Part shown: one piece after another, positions 33,364 through 33,570 of the stretch
Layout: each line of letters begins with the position of its first letter
How positions within the stretch are numbered: position 1 is the stretch's first letter
Assembly: GCA_900315205.1 (NCBI GenBank)
Contig: OMYF01000007.1
Coordinates: forward strand, 65,969-99,538
Source of the DNA: an uncultured Acidaminococcus sp.
GTDB lineage: Bacteria; Bacillota; Negativicutes; Acidaminococcales; Acidaminococcaceae
Length of the DNA: 33,570 nt
Direction: 5' to 3'
Notes under the pieces: model-generated
The model's database searches: none
Seen by the model: the letters and a program-made list of their open reading frames with translations, nothing else
What the model was told of the DNA's origin: nothing
Made by a program: the position numbers and the translations under genes

Positions 33364-33570
33364 ATCGAGTAGGATGGGGCGGTTAGCCCCCGTCCTCTCA
33401 CACCACCGTGCGTACCGTTCGGTACACGGCGGTTTCAACAGTTGTTATGCACCGACTGGTATGCTTCGGCCAAATCGAAATAGCCGAAGCGTACCAGTCT
33501 TTCTTTTGTCATAGCCATTTTGACCGCTGCTGTGTTGCTCGTCCACCAGTAACCTTTCCGGCAGTTTCCT
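33364..33570 (-). mobile_element. Group II intron, 3' portion (truncated by the window edge)
   Basis: On the minus strand, the end of a reverse transcriptase frame is followed at once by a domain V-like hairpin (33433-33402). This has CCGCCGTG/CACGGTGG with a two-base CG bulge, TACC/GGTA and a GAAC tetraloop. A domain VI-like stem follows (about 33396-33372, with GGGG...CCCC and a TAAC branch region). The catalytic triad position reads CGC rather than AGC, as in class C introns. The 3' end is near 33364-33369; CTCGAT at 33369-33364 ends in the expected AY. The 5' part lies beyond the window. Confidence 0.85.
33435..33570 (-). CDS. Group II intron reverse transcriptase/maturase, C-terminal fragment
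   Basis: The last 44 codons of an intron-encoded protein, open at the window edge. The peptide starts GNCRKGYWWTSNTAAVKMA and ends YQSVHNNC; an RKGYW segment followed by a serine/asparagine-rich turn is typical of the C-terminal end of group II intron proteins. The stop lies 2 nt before domain V, the normal arrangement for a frame in domain IV. The whole protein would act in splicing and retrohoming. Confidence 0.82.
   Translation of the reverse strand, partial: GNCRKGYWWTSNTAAVKMAMTKERLVRFGYFDLAEAYQSVHNNC

Overview
The window looks like a chromosomal stretch of a GC-rich, anaerobic, low-oxygen-metabolism Firmicute. A Negativicute close to Acidaminococcus is my best guess. The reasons are a complete Rnf complex in the order CDGEAB followed by apbE, a NusG-II protein and a Gx transporter, an L-lactate dehydrogenase, a T-box-controlled ilvC, and TTG/GTG starts with strong AGGAGG-type ribosome sites. 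The taxon is inferred from gene content; no 16S or other marker is present.

Layout. 1-4293 (minus strand): trmB, ftsW and a PASTA-type class B penicillin-binding protein form a cell-division/cell-wall run, followed by the first 23 codons of a probable folD with its own promoter. 4456-8105 (minus): a radical SAM protein, a secreted NlpC/P60 hydrolase, and a GAF-PAS-AAA+-Fis regulator that has lost the GAFTGA loop. 8345-16157 (plus): the Rnf operon rnfCDGEAB-apbE-nusG_II-Gx-udg, with overlapping or closely spaced genes and a strong terminator. RnfC, RnfB and the RnfA/E cysteines carry the expected Fe-S motifs, and RnfD and RnfG carry flavinylation threonines that ApbE would modify.

16155-20087 (plus): a second transcription unit. 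It has a roughly 255-nt leader rich in complementary segments, a fused Memo (AmrB)-AMMECR1 (AmrA) gene, the partner radical SAM enzyme AmrS, and a DUF815 ATPase, ended by a terminator. This uncharacterised 'AmmeMemoRadiSam' unit with its structured leader is the most interesting part of the window. 20138-24474: an M20 amidohydrolase, a helical-repeat protein of unknown function, a LOG-family phosphoribohydrolase, tRNA-Thr(CGT) and glutamate racemase.

24664-31642: L-lactate dehydrogenase with an excellent sigma-70 promoter, two tandem paralogous membrane-associated GTPases divergent from a secreted M48 metalloprotease, a type I L-asparaginase, and a secreted proline-rich protein. 31827-33235: consensus promoter, T-box leader and ilvC. 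33364-33570: the 3' end of a group II intron on the minus strand, including domains V and VI and the last 44 codons of its reverse transcriptase; the rest lies beyond the window.

Two terminators (21334-21390 and 29854-29903) are members of one palindrome family with compensatory base changes, which suggests a dispersed terminator-repeat in this genome.
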